Shown in pieces: positions 1 to 12,340 of a stretch of 64,000 nucleotides of DNA. The notes beneath the pieces were generated by a model, which did no database searches, had not been told where the DNA came from, and saw only the letters and a list, made by a program, of their open reading frames with translations. Where the stretch lies: positions 213,188,373 to 213,252,372 of the forward strand of contig CP136061.1 of the NCBI GenBank assembly GCA_032622095.1, given 5' to 3'. The translations under genes were made by a program, and so were the position numbers. The first letter of the stretch is position 1. Each line of letters starts with the position of its first letter. The stretch comes from Siphonodentalium dalli (Eukaryota; Mollusca; Scaphopoda; Gadilida; Siphonodentaliidae).

Positions 1-245
1 ACAATGGACCTCCTGACACTTTTTATTTATTTTTTTTTTATATAAAATTTTGGTATTTTTCTCCAAAAATAACCTAAACCCATTTTGGTCATCTTCTCGG
101 AACCATATAGCGCAGAATGTAGCGTGGCGGAGATTTTTGGTATGTACGATAATGCAATGCCGTTTTTGGATTGCAAAATGGCTTACTAACCCAAGATGGC
201 TGCCAATACGGTGGTCAGAATAAATGGTGAAATATGTCATGTTTC
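1..245 (-). repeat. Dispersed 'CAGCCATCTTGG' repeat, inverted copy
   Basis: Read on the minus strand, this stretch matches 3172-3410. Shared landmarks in the same order are ACCGTATTGGCAGCCATCTT, a CGTACATAC block, CACGCTACATT, AGAAGATGAC and CAGGAGGT. It is inverted relative to the two tandem copies near 3.2-3.9 kb and probably continues beyond the left edge of the window. No coding potential is visible. The family is not identified; fragments with a similar CAGCCATCTTGGATTT core recur at 20440, 33830 and 34250. Confidence 0.7.
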
Positions 246-3171
246 ACCTTTATCGCCGTCATATAATGTCTCACACAACCCAAAGTATAATATTCATTGT
301 ATCATGTTACACCGGGACATGACGATGCGCAATTCTATTTAACATTGCTACCAGAATGGTGCCCATTATTGACGAATCTTGCATTCATGAGCATTCGTGA
401 TCAAGTAATCCGTGTCCCTTGAAAAGGTGGCAATTTGGAGCGAGGTATTTACAGATGAACAGGATTGTTTAAAATGAAGAACCGAGTAACAGTAATACAT
501 TGAATGCCTGATTGTTATTTATGCCAGTCACCTTTGACATAATCAATATGATATTACTTAAACCCGACAATAGAAGGTCAATCTTTCTCAATGAATATTA
601 TTCCAAGTGCTACCAGATATGATGGTACGTATGATGTGGATATGTCGTGATACCATTATCGAAGTCTGGCCTAGACGAGGTTGATGCGGGTTCACACCCC
701 TGACTTGATTGGGCCCGATTTTAAAGCTAGATAAGGAACATCTCATTGTACATATACATGACCACTTCGATAAGAAATGATAATTTGTTCACACTCACTG
801 AAGCAACAACATTTGAAGCAATGATTTTGATTCTGAGTCAGTGCCTCCATTAATCTGCTATATATACAATGTACAATTGATAGACAATAGCTTCGACTCA
901 CAGAAGACGGCCGTGATAACAGAGAGTGGATGTTTCCAGACCCTAAATCACCATCGCCGCTTTCATTGACTAGTGTCCAATAACGCAAAGAAGATGAGAT
1001 TCAGAAAAAAAGAGCGCTCGTCGTACCAAATTAGTTCAGATTTTGCATCTTCCGAAAAATTATCTGATCAGTGATAAACATAAGAATAGTTATGTCCAGA
1101 ATGAGAATCCCCCCTGTGTGTCTAACTTAATTATGCATTTTCTGTTGAACAAGATCGCCATGGACCGCTTTATTTGCAATATATGAACGCGATGACCTTC
1201 AGAAATATCAATTGTTGTTTCCAACTTGGTGGAAAAGTAAACTTGTCTACGTTATGTTACATCTGAACGGGTCATATTCAGACCAGGAGACCTGCTGCTG
1301 TTGCAAGTACCATTGGTGTTTGAAACGTAAAACCTCATTAATGTATCAATCGGGCTGTATTCAATATTAGTATTTACAGGCAATTACACAGGCCGAAAAC
1401 AATATGGCGAATAATTCCTCGTCCCCATATCACCCCGATTGTACACAGACATATGCATGTGTTCCTCACACGCTGTTCATTAAATACTAAACTACGGTTA
1501 TCGTGTCCAGTTACTTATTTCGCTCAGCAAATTCGGAGTTGTTATGGATGAGTTATCGTAGATAAGATTCTTGTCTGCACAGAAGTTGTTGCTATATGTC
1601 ATTTCTGAGATGCAGCGACAAATTACACCAAGACTCGTGATCCCATTTTGTTTTACTGATTTGCACATCAAACACTACCACAATATAATGTCAGGATACG
1701 CACTACACACGGTTCATTCACGTCGCACATAGTGGGATAACTATAGATACATTTGAATTTAACTGTAACACATCTGGCGTTAGACATGACAGGTGGGTGG
1801 AATTATAATGCTTTAATCATGAACGGACATGATCAAAATATGGTATGTTTTTAGACATCCGGCCTGCTGGCATCAGCAGGTCCCTAACCGCATTATTTTT
1901 TGACTTATCTAGAAAGTTATTATACGCTTCCTGGTATCAACCTGTGTATAGCATGTATACAAATAATTGCAATTGTCCTTTTCATTTTGCTGTAACAATG
2001 AGCTAAAACTTACACTGGGATACCAAAAGTCCAAAATGTATAAGTCTACATGATAAAACTCCATGCCAATACTCCGATATATATGCTATTTCCGAATGTA
2101 CAGCCTTCCAGAAGTAATCCTACCTACGCATCAGCTTAGAAAGATATGGGTAATATGACTGTTCATCTAGCATTGGATAATTGTCCATATTTGGGGTACC
2201 TCGTCTTACAAGCAATTGTTCAGTCACTTCTGGAAATCAACAGTGCACATGTGGTGACACGAGACTCCAGTACCATACTATACAGAGTAATATACAATCG
2301 AAATATATAGGAACATAGTTTGATAGTTTTGTGTGATTTACCACATCGCTGGCATTTTCGTTGTTGGAAATGTCGCTTAGAGCTTTGACTTTGCAACTTA
2401 TCTACTACTAGTACAAGCAAATACTTCCCACCGTTAAGCAGCTGACAAACTTCAAGAGGAAAATCAACCAGGTTTCCATCTCCTTGTGCGCGAAATACGT
2501 GTCATGGTAAATAATCCGGTAAATGTTAGAATACAAAATTCAACGAATCTATTGCGTGTTGATGAAACTGAACGAACCTGTATGATGTGACAGTTTGATA
2601 ATTTGCTGGAGATGTCCTCTTGCGGACTGGGTAGCAATTGCTATTGGTCAATGAGATCCATTTATATTTACTTTTAGAACGGTATACATGCTACCCAATG
2701 TATTAGTAGCTCCGTTCATGTAACCACGCCTCGTTGATAGGGGTTAACTAACGATTCGTATCAGCATGAGTTATTTGATGAGATATATATCCGAATTGGT
2801 TAATTGATTAGTTGTGTTATTCGCGGTCGCATTTTGTTACAATAGCCATAGAGAGTGCCAAGAATGCTTAAATGTCGTGTTAAATTTAATATAACTTACA
2901 TAATTCCCTTATTCTGTTCTCAAAGATAGTCAGACAGCCATCTGCCTTAAATCAACCATGTTTATTGTGAAATAATTTGCACGACATGTCACCGATTCGA
3001 AGAACATATCTTACTTGAGCGCGAATGAATGCAAAATATGTCGATCCTCTCACTCGTTGGTACCAATCTGGTTATCATTTTGATAGAACTGGCCACTGTT
3101 ACGTCTCAGTATTGCAAAAATGATATGAATATAATAGGACTATTGCATTGCGATGGTGGTGTTAATTTCGA
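246..3171. other. No gene recognised
   Basis: AT-rich sequence with scattered stops in all frames. The longest open stretches (743-988 and 2220-2420, minus) are under 85 codons, show no known motif and have ordinary chance length. A short GC-containing hairpin (CCTGCTGGCATCAGCAGG) lies at about 1863-1881. Nothing else supportable was seen. Confidence 0.6.
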
Positions 3172-3535
3172 CATGACATATTTTACAATCTCCAGCCATA
3201 TATCGGCCACCGTATTGGCAGCCATCTTGGGGTTAATATGTCATGTAGTATCCGCCGACGGCATAAAATTTTCGTACATACAAATTATATCCACCCACGC
3301 TACATTATTGTCTTTATGCATTTAGAGAAGATGACAAAAATAGGTTTTAGATTAGTTTTAGACTAAACTAATTAAATATTTAATCAAAAATTGGGACCAG
3401 GAGGTGCTTTGTGTACCGGTTTCACTTAAATGTTCTAGTCGATGGATTGGGATATATATTACATAAAACTCTTGCAGTTTATCAACGGCCGTTGTGACAG
3501 TTAAGCCATTTTGGGAAGTAATCTTGCATTCTTAC
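3172..3535 (+). repeat. Dispersed 'CAGCCATCTTGG' repeat, copy 1
   Basis: This is the first of two adjacent, diverged copies in the same orientation. Both contain a GGCAGCCATCTTG core, a cell of TTATATCCACCC or TTATCTCCACCC, GAAGATGACAAAA or GAAGAAGACAAAA, a CAGGAGGT block and ATCAACGGCCGTTGTG near the end. Spacing between equivalent landmarks is about 360 bp. The 98-codon open frame at 3029-3325 runs across the repeat and is judged a chance frame. Confidence 0.75.
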
Positions 3536-3890
3536 AAATTGCACAATTCCCACCTATATACTGGCCACCATATTGGCAGCCATCTTGAGTTATTAGGTCA
3601 GTTTTTAAACCAAGATGGAACGAAATGACCGTATATACACTAATTATCTCCACCCTTAATACATTAGTTTCATTTTTGCCTCCCGGAAGAAGACAAAATG
3701 CATTTTAGATTATCTTTTTGGGGAAAAAATCTAAAATTTGTTAAAACAATTGAGTCAGGAGGTACATTATGTAACATTGTTACTTTAATGCTCGACTGTG
3801 TCGATCAAAACATATATAATAGACAATACCTTAGCAGCCCATCAACGGCCGTTGTGTTAATTTCGCAATTTGGCACATAATCGTGCGTAA
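3536..3890 (+). repeat. Dispersed 'CAGCCATCTTGG' repeat, copy 2
   Basis: Tandem partner of the preceding copy, ending with the same ATCAACGGCCGTTGTG block at 3840-3855. The two copies are clearly homologous but well diverged, so the duplication is old. The inverted third copy lies at 1-245. Confidence 0.75.
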
Positions 3891-6727
3891 TGCGTGCCTT
3901 ACACCACAGCCTGACGCCTCTCAGCTTTAGGGGGGAGGGTTGATTGTTCTGCCTTTGATAAAAAATAATGCGACCAACAGCGATAAATGATATATTAGAA
4001 CGTAGCTAATTGGCAGTAGTTTCACATGGTATAAAATAATTGGCCATAACCATCTTTCTTCTGAGTTTATAAGAAACGAAAGACGTTTTGCGTGAATCGT
4101 CATATTCTTCTCACCCTAAAAATTATTTGACGTCACATGACGTCATTACTGTCATTCTGAGATTCGATGGTTACATGAATTACCCTATTCTGTTTATCGC
4201 CCCATTCACAGGTATCAAAATTGGACGAATATCTCTTCTCAAAAGGTGTGAATATACTCTGTCAAATATGTCGGCTTTATTTAAAAAATGACCGATTTTA
4301 TCACCAAGTGCCTCAATAAACCCACGTTGTGCGAAAAAAGTCCGCCTATCTAACTAAGCCAACATACGGATTCCGAAAGTTAAGTGTTCATGCTAACCAA
4401 AAATGTTGGTCTCATAAATTCCCTCTCCAGGCGACACCTATGTCCATATTTGCCTAGACTAAAGTGTTTCATGTTGAAATATACCAGAGCATCATGTCCT
4501 AGTTTATCAAGATTGAACGCATCCAAATCTGTCACAGACTCACAGTCAATTTCTGACCATGCATGCAACACAGAGATATCCTTCATTATGAAATTGTGTA
4601 CATACATGTAGGTCTACCATTTTGGCATTTGGTAAATATTATAAATCCATTTTCATACCCGTTATGTTTTTCTGTTGTTTTGATTTTGTCACTGTGAACA
4701 CATTAAATATGTCCTCATTGAGACGGCAACAACATTGTCTCTGGATGTCGCCATTTTAGAGGTTGGATTACTCATGGCTGGTAATCATGAATTATTCCAT
4801 GGAATGTGATACAACAACAAAATAATTGCGGATTACTCAACAGGATTTCTGGCATTCTATTTTTGGTTGTTCCGATTCACAATAAAATGTGTTGACTTGC
4901 CGGTTCAAAATAGGCTTGGTCTTTTTAAAGAAATTTAATTCTTTCGATACAAATATATCTTTTCAGCACATAAAAAAAACCATTAGACCATTCAACAAAG
5001 AATATTTGGTTATCAAAGGTTTTTTTTTTCTGGAATAGGGGTGGGAGGGACATTCATTTTTGTATTCATATTGGGCGGGGTATAGACTATAGTTTTAGAG
5101 GGAATAAAGCTGGTATATATACATGAACGAATTTGCCACGGTCATTGTATATATGTATCCTGTCACTTCTAAGGGAGAAATCATGTTCTCCTGGGCTCTT
5201 CTGCATGGGAATCGCAGTTCCTTGCAATATGTGGATATAGGATACACTGGGGTGGTTTTGAAATGGTTGACCATATGTTGTAACCGAATAACCGCAAGGT
5301 AAAACCAGTCAACAACTGGATATCTGCTATTTTTTTTATTTTTAATTAATTAATTAATTTTAATTAATTTTTTAAATCATAGTTTATGATATAGCCTAGA
5401 TATGTACGAATGTATCCCTGGAAGTTGAACTATTATCGATGTTCATGCAGGCAGACAGAACTCATAGTAAATGAACGGAAATTACCGAACGTGAATGGTG
5501 TTAAACTTAAGCCATGTGTACCCTTGAACTAAAATCCACAGCTTTTATATGTACATGTACATGTATAGAAGGATCATACTGTTGTTGACTCTATACCTGT
5601 ATTACCTGACAATAAGTACATGTAGGATTATTGAAGTTTCCTACAAAATACAAAATGGAACAGGCCATTTTTCTTTTACCATACATTACTCAACCCGACG
5701 TACTAAGAAATTTCCTCAGTTTTGGTTGGAAAGCTGGCCACATGCATGTATAGGGCTGGGTGGTATTTCAATATATTGATTATAGTCAGGTTGGAAATGA
5801 AAAAATGAAACCGCACGTAAAATAAAAAATCAATATATGGCAATCACGATTTTATCATCTCATTCGACCGTTCCTAGTACTAGTACAGTCCAATAGTTGA
5901 CTTCAGCAGACCGCTGATTGAAAGTAACATTTCTCGATCACTCCGATTTCTTCTTGTAACATTCACTTATCTTATTGTTACCAATGACGATAGACACATT
6001 GACAGCGATGGTTGTATTTTGGGCTGAATTTAGAAAAATAAAATCATGAACTGTCACATGAACCATCATGCCTTAGTATATATGCGTTGCGTAAATATTT
6101 ATGAGCACATCCAAGAACTCCAAGAAGACATTTTATTTGCAGAAGTAACGCTACATGATTGTTGAATGAGTCCTCATGGTCAATAATGTTCAACAATTAA
6201 TTATGATTCTCTTGTTTGCATGTTCAATAGTTCATTAATACTGTTCCGTAATTGTTTGTATGCACGTGCTGATGTCCATGTGGTGGGGTCTCCATAAGTA
6301 ATTCACTCAAAGTTGTTGCAAACTCAGGAAGGCAGGAACTTAATAGAATGTCATTCCAAGAATAGTTTACTCATTTACTGCCTGGTTATAATGAATACTC
6401 TGAGTGTTATATCTCGCCTTTAAAATGTGTTTTCAAGTAGTATTTTTCAAAAGAAAAATAGTATTCAATAAAACTGTATATCGCGTTGTTATTTTGGAAA
6501 AATCGTGGTTAATAAAAACATTAATACCACCTATGCATGTACGTGGCATTGTTTGAACAGGTTGAGGATTCAAAGTGAGTGAAGATACTTATACTTTCGG
6601 ATTGTTATAAAGGTCTGAAGATATACTGGTGCGGAAAATCAAAACTGTTAGTTAGAAACTCCAGAGTTTATATGAAAATGTTTCGGCGGTAAACTGACCA
6701 CGTGTCATTATTGACATGGGATGAAGC
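3891..6727. other. No gene recognised; includes a TTAA microsatellite
   Basis: Mostly unique-looking AT-rich sequence. A short TTAA/TAAT microsatellite occupies about 5335-5375. The 75-codon frames that mirror each other at 4380-4611 on both strands, and the frame at 5549-5779, carry no recognisable domain. The twin CRE motif at 4128-4145 is listed separately. Confidence 0.55.
4128..4145. promoter_or_regulatory. Two consensus CRE/ATF palindromes one helical turn apart
   Basis: TGACGTCA occurs at 4128-4135 and again at 4138-4145, separated by CA. Both are exact matches to the palindromic cAMP-response element bound by CREB/ATF bZIP dimers, and their centres are 10 bp apart, which would place two dimers on the same face of the helix. 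No promoter or first exon can be identified beside them, so a regulatory role is inferred from the motif alone. Confidence 0.4.
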
Positions 6728-6842
6728 TTAAAGATAGGGGCGGCGTTGGCGATGGGTATGCTGTTAATATATTCACCTCCGTCAAAAACCGCCATAAACA
6801 GAAATAATAGTAAAATATAGACATACCTTGTTCTTATACCAT
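6728..6842 (+). repeat. Dispersed ~115-bp repeat, copy 1
   Basis: Matches 61148-61262 in the same orientation. Both begin TTTAAAGATA or TTAAAGATA, share a GGCGATGGGTAT or GGCGGTGGGTAT block, then CACC, then the near-identical CGTCAAAAACCGCCA and AAACAGAAA. The middle is better conserved than the flanks, and both copies start and stop at about the same points. Identity of the family is unknown; a SINE or small DNA element is possible. Confidence 0.7.
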
Positions 6843-8770
6843 TCAGAAATTATTTGCAGGGCTTATAATTTGAACACAATTCAGAATCGATTCTCGCAAA
6901 TGATTCTCACAAAGTGAAACATGAGATTCAACTATGATTCTCGTCATTCTCGCATACATATCTCTGCTTTGTTATGGAAAGATAGTCCTATCATATGTAC
7001 TACAGGGTGTTTCTATTATTTGGCTGACAGTAAATCATTCAATATTGAAAGCTATGCATGTACAATAAATGTTGCAATTCTGCATTCCTGTCACATTCAC
7101 ATCAACTCACTTCAATTGACTAAAAATACAGGGAGAGAGTAACTTTTTAAAGATTTTAAAGTAAAATATTACTGTTGTCAAATTGGCTACTATTAAATTC
7201 ATCTCTGAAAAAAGTTAACATTAAAGCACAAGCAGTCTCAAGACTTGCTCTCATTGAATTTTCCAAAAACAACCTCTAATATGGAACTAGTGATACTCCA
7301 TATACCACTCCCACCCAATTTGTGGCATATCAAGATTCGATTTTGGTTCTCATACCATCAATTTGGCATCAAACTTGTGAATCAACTTTGATTCTTGCCA
7401 AAAATTTATGGATTTTGGACATGTTGTGGCATGTACATGTATATTACTATTATGAAATTTGTTATGAGACAATGCATTTTTTTGGATTGGGTCGGATTTC
7501 AGCTCGCTACTTTTCAATTCCAGGTGATCAAATTAGGGTGGCCACGACTATGAGTTTTCAGAATCAACTAATCAACCATTATAGTCAACGGTTAGTCGAT
7601 TAGTCGTTAATATATGCGTCCTATATTACATCCAGGTAAACAAGTGATAAATGCAAAATTAAGATGACTTCTTTACATCCATTCTGAAGACAGTTATAAA
7701 CTGTCAGTGCTCAGTGTTTTATTTTGTACACAACAAGGAATACTCATGCTCTCATAGTCTCATTCGTCCCGATGTAATATAAACATGCCCTTACTATTAA
7801 ATACTGGCCATAATTGCAGATGTTTCTGCAAACTACACACACGATGTAACAGTAACTGTGCAAAATTGCATTAAGTAAAGCTAATCTCGGTTGCGACTCA
7901 CAAGCGGCCGATTCGTAATTTGGCAGATTACGCGTAGGTGAAACTGTGGCGAAAGGTGGTGCACTTATACTGAAGTTAACGAGGACATAGGTAGACACTG
8001 GCATATATTTGAGCTTTTGTGGGGGACACTGAGGGTGATGGGGATGCAGTCATAATTACTGCCATGTAAAACCTGAACATTTTCAATAAAGAATTGCAAG
8101 GAATAATGAAGCAAATTAATAGTTTATATACATATTAAACCGGCAACCGGTTCGGAATATGTAAATAGCACCAAACGAGAATACATGTACGGTAATTGTA
8201 AATATTAGCAGCTTTCCTAGGTCTGCCCATGGCCTAACACGCTGACAGATTTTCCCACCAATATCTGATCAGATTTGCCCATGCACAGGTGATGACTGTG
8301 AAACATCGGTGCTGACATCAAAGACAAAGGAAGCCGCCAGCCAGCCACGTACATATAATTCTTTGAAGATGACTGCCAAACATCAGCTGCTGCATCAAAG
8401 GCAAAGGACATCTCATCGGAATTGTGCTGCATATGCAGTTAATTGTTACTTCCAGACATGGCATTGGTGTACTGCTTACATACGCAAGTTACACAACACA
8501 ACCATACCCACCCACCCCCACACTTTGGCGATTCATCGACGAAAGTAAATAACCGTCGGACTACCGCACCTGTTTCAGGTTCTTCTTTCGATAAAATGCA
8601 ACGCCCCGCAGAAGGCTTCTGTAACTTAGTGTAAGAATATTATCGCATTTGTTGTCATGTCAATTAATCAAATAATCATGGAAAGCCTAAATCAAATGAC
8701 TAGTATTTTCAACTATAGTAACTACTACATCTACACTACAGTATTTTATTTTTAGTTTTATGTTAGTATG
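6843..8770. other. No gene recognised; possible hAT-type terminal remnant near 7540-7605
   Basis: AT-rich with short frames only (73-93 codons at 6921-7142, 7322-7603, 7744-8004, 8217-8548), none with a recognisable domain. At about 7540-7605 a TTAGGGTGG start is followed by repeated GACTAnTCG and TTAGTCGATTAGTCG motifs. These look like the subterminal repeats of some hAT elements, but no matching opposite end was found. Confidence 0.45.
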
Positions 8771-9399
8771 TTACCGTATAGAGATGGGCGGTTTTGATTT
8801 TTTCGGTTTTTCTGGGAGAAAAAACCTCAGTTTCGGTTCGGTTTTCGGTTTTTTTTTACTAGATAGTGAAATTATACTGAAATACATACAATTTGAGTAT
8901 ATACTTTCAAAGTAATCACCGTAATTAGAGTCAATAATGTCCCAATAACGTTGAATATTTGAGGAAGGAACTGCGATCACAGGTAAACAACGGGACAAAA
9001 TGCCGACGCAAACTGAATCCAAAGCGATAAGATGATACCATTCGGTATTTAAAAAAATAAACACCCCTATCTTCACTTGTTTATCCCTTTCTGACATGTT
9101 TAAAAACATATTTATCATATTATATGCATTAGTATCTGAGAATTCAACCGCAAACAGCAGCAAATTCACAAACAGTGGGCATCCTTGACCTGACTGTGTA
9201 ACAATTCTTGACACGTGCATGATTGACCCACATTCAATGACTGCGGTGTTATCGCTTTGATGTCTACCAGATGCTGAGATACGACTTTTTTATGACATAT
9301 TAAGCAGCGACATTTTTTGGAGTCGTCTCCAGTTAGACGCGTAAAATAACTCCAAACAGGGCTTTTTGTTGAACCCTGTTCGTTGTTTTGTTCGGCCAT
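8771..9399 (-). pseudogene. hAT transposase relic: BED-type zinc finger, then frameshifted remainder
   Basis: The reading frame opens with a Met at 9399. Residues 13-38 contain SPVWSYFTRL, then CRCLICHKK: the aromatic W..F pair and C-x2-C of a BED zinc finger, the DNA-binding module at the N terminus of many hAT transposases. The expected downstream H-x(3-5)-[HC] half is not in this frame, so the frame appears shifted after about residue 38. A second frame (9220 down to 8771) overlaps and contains RCLPVIAVPSSNIQRYW, faintly like the conserved hATC dimerisation motif of the C terminus; I am unsure of that. The catalytic RNase H-like core is missing. The relic lies inside the element with 15-bp inverted ends, which supports the assignment. 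It is non-functional. Confidence 0.5.
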
Positions 9400-10568
9400 G
9401 TTTTGAAAAAGAACAAAAACCGTCGCCTACGATATTATAACATCACATATCTGAGGCCAAAGCGAAAAATAGGTGTGTTTCCACTCCCATCCATAAAAAA
9501 AACAGGGGCGGGGGGGTGGCTTTTCACTTTATTTTTTTTTTTCACTTTATTTTTTCGCGGGGAAATTCAAATATCATATTTGTGCTATCTTTCTAATAAT
9601 TATGTCATTTATGAACTTATTGTGAAGGCTAACAATGTATGTACTGAATTTCAGTGCCTTGTATTTAATCTACATGTGCAAATTGTACATATGTTCATTA
9701 ATATTCAATAAAACAACTAGTTTCAATATTTACAACAGTGTAGAATAACTTTCCACATAATTGGGCGTCAAGGCCTTTGGGGTGATTCTTTTCATAGACT
9801 TGAAAAAAGGTGTTGCAGTGGGGAACCTTTGTCATTTGTTTCTGCCTTGCGCCATGTGTATGCATTTAAAAAACTTAAGTGCCAACACGCTGCTGGCACT
9901 TGTTTGGGACGACATGTTGACACTATTTCCCGGATGTTGGCAAAATTGTTTTAGATCTTCCGGTAAATATACACTCCGGCTTCCGTTCGGTAAATTACCG
10001 TAGGCCTATATCATCCGGTTGTTACAGTCCGTTCTTTTCAGACACCGTTGGAAGTTTTGGGACAGATGTATTCTTTGCGATTGCGTAAATATTGTGTAGC
10101 ATTATTTTGCCGGTATATTTGGGCATGTCGTTAGTTGACGTACATTAATAATGCGGTCATAAACTCATCACCCTAATGCCGCCATGGAGCTTCATTTTAC
10201 AGTGTGTCTGAAAACCATGTGCGCGTTTGTTTTTGTTTACAATCTGTTGCTATATCGGTCACAACACGGAATTTTATTGTCAGTGGGTCGATTTAATAAC
10301 CAAATAAGGAGACAATTTTAGTATGCTTGTTTATGTGAGAGGTCTATATATAACAATATAAATAGTGTAGTATTAATTCACGTGGAAATAGTAAATACAT
10401 CGTATTTGATTTTTTCGGGATTTGGAAAATAAATAAAGTGAGTTTCGTCGGGGGGTTTTGAAGTGGGGCGGGCGGGGGAGTGGAAACATGCCTATTTTTC
10501 GCTTTGGCCTGAGATGAAATGGACACATTCCGATATAAGTTGTTTTCTCGGTTAACCGCCCATCACTA
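8779..10568 (-). mobile_element. hAT-superfamily DNA transposon, internally deleted
   Basis: The termini are TAGAGATGGGCGGTT at 8779 and, read inward from 10568 on the other strand, TAGTGATGGGCGGTT: 15-bp inverted repeats with one mismatch. Both ends are directly flanked by the same 8 bp, TTACCGTA (8771-8778 and 10569-10576). An 8-bp target duplication with a YAGNG-like terminus is the signature of hAT elements. At 1790 bp it is shorter than an autonomous hAT. A minus-strand BED-finger relic lies inside (9166-9399). A second internal inverted repeat (9448-9575 against 10403-10515) suggests rearrangement or a nested derivative. Confidence 0.88.
9448..10515. repeat. Long-loop inverted repeat inside the hAT element
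   Basis: The block at 9448-9490, containing GGCCAAAGCGAAAAATAGG and GTTTCCACTCCC, is matched in reverse complement at about 10471-10513. The similarity continues weakly through a G-rich stretch and CACTTTATTTTTT to 9575 and 10403. Arms are about 110-125 bp with a loop near 830 bp. This could be a rearranged subterminal region or an inserted derivative of the same family. Confidence 0.65.
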
Positions 10569-10739
10569 TTACCGTACCAGATGAGTGACAATGAGATGGC
10601 GATAGGCAGACGAATGTTCAATGTACACATGATCATTCATATTGATTCATACTGTACAGTGTTAGTGTACTGGTCTATATTATCATTATTAATCTAATGC
10701 TTGCTTGTTGTGGATTTCCCTCCTTTAAGTGAGGAGCAC

Positions 10740-12340
10740 CCCATTATATTGGGTATATAAAATAATGGAAGTAAAAATAAGTCAAATAAAAACAGGTAAA
10801 ACTACAGTAATGATAAAATAGTTGGTAAAATTGTGGTACTAGTGAGTTAAAAGATTTGTGTGTGCGTAAGTTGCACTTAAAAACTTTTAAGTTGAGCTTT
10901 CATATGTACATATGTACATGTATATTTTTGTTTTGTTTTTAAGATTGGTATAGTTAAAATTGTCGTATTGACAAGAATATTTACAGGTAGTTGTTTTGCC
11001 TGTACAGCTCGGCTAGTTTGTCATTTTATATGTGCTTGTCTGCTTCTGTTTTCAAAGTGTTTACTCTATGCACATGGATTGAGTATAAGAAATTTCTTGC
11101 CAGTTTTTCAATTTGTTCTTTTTCTATATCGGTGAGGTTCCAGGTTTCTAGTTTTGTGCAGTCTAAGGTTAATTGAGTTAAGAGTTCTGGTTGATCAATA
11201 ATGTATTTGTCAGTGGTAGTTTTTGAGAGACATAATTTGAGTTTTTGTATGTAACGATGTCGTTGGTTACTAGTGTTCGTACATTGTGAAATGAAGTGTA
11301 TTCTGTCCTCATCAGCTAGTTTGCATAGTGGACATATGGCAGAGGTCAGGTTTTGTCTGAATCTTTTCCTATTTATTTGTAGTAAATAAGTGTCTGTCAT
11401 CAACCATGTTTTTATAATAGCCTTTTTTGTGGCAGCGGGTGAGTATTTTGAAGAATCCCATACAAGATGACATTTGCTGCTGGAATTTTTTTGCAGTTTG
11501 ATCATTGCTAATGTTGTTTTACTGGAGAACTCTCTGTCATTAATATCATGCCAATATTGGTATATAGCTTTTTTACATATTGTTTTCCATTTGTTGGCAT
11601 CTGCCTTACTGTGGATGGTGTTTATGATATGCAGTGGGTCAGGAAGGGTATATTTGGAAAGTATGTCTCTGACATGTATAAACCAGCTATGGCTGTTGTC
11701 ATTTTTCATGATAAGTTGCCTTATTGCAAGATCTCGCTCTGCAGAGTTGTGTGTTTTGGCTATATTAATATAGAATGTTGTAATTTTGAGATCTATAGTG
11801 CCTTGGATGGGAATAGCTCCAATAAGTGCATTTGTAGCAGCATTTGGCTGCTGTGGGTGTTGATAAACTCTGCAATTGTCTCATGGTTTTTCGTTGGAAA
11901 CGTTCGAGTTCATCTATGTCTTTTTTTTTTTTCATATGTAGGATTTCTATACCATGCAGCATTCTAGGAATGACAAAAGTGTTCCACATTTGGTATGCTA
12001 TTACTGGTGATAAAACTGATATACCGTTTGTTCCATGTAGCCCTGTACCCATCAAGGAGTATAGGGTTCGTCTGCCCATTGGCATTGTTATTCGTTTTGG
12101 AATATCTGGGGTATTTGTTGGATTACGCTCTACACCTAGGTGTTTGGTGGAGCCTACGATATTAACAGGAGTTCCACCTAGGACAGTTTTTATTTCACCA
12201 TTCATTTTTTGTGTAGATGTTTTCATTTGGACTATTTCGCATTTAGTTGCGTTCATTGCGAATGAGGTGGGTACAGTATAGCCCTGGCGCCTACAAATAT
12301 ATAAACTGATTTTGATAATATTAAGAATTTCCAACATTCA
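10740..12340 (-). mobile_element. 5'-truncated non-LTR retrotransposon (LINE)
   Basis: A minus-strand LINE remnant made up of the 3' part of the reverse-transcriptase ORF (11026-12337) plus an AT-rich presumed 3' untranslated region down to about 10740. The coding similarity stops abruptly at about 12340, where an in-frame stop lies just upstream, as expected for 5' truncation during target-primed reverse transcription. The exact 3' end and target duplication could not be read. Confidence 0.7.
11026..12337 (-). pseudogene. LINE reverse transcriptase, C-terminal part, one frameshift
   Basis: Two minus frames join into one LINE-type protein end. The first (12337-11846) has the post-catalytic layout of Jockey/CR1-like reverse transcriptases: FAMNATKCEIVQM, then STKHLGV, PMGRRTLYSLMG, VIPRMLHGIEIL and DIDELERFQRKTMRQLQSL, matching the usual 'N..K', 'yLG', 'P.llYG.e' and 'Le..Qrk.lr..q.lp' positions. 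One extra A in the run at 11843-11845 shifts the frame. The next frame continues NAATNALIGAIP to a stop at 11026 and includes CPLCKLADEDRIHFISQC, the C-x2-C..H..C knuckle typical of LINE C termini. The catalytic FADD-type core upstream is absent. With one frameshift in about 430 codons, it is fairly young. Assignment to the LINE class is firm; the clade is not. Confidence 0.82.

Noticed and set aside
675-705. GGGTTCACACCCC, resembling a tRNA or SINE B box
   Set aside because: No A box lies at the right distance upstream and no cloverleaf can be drawn.
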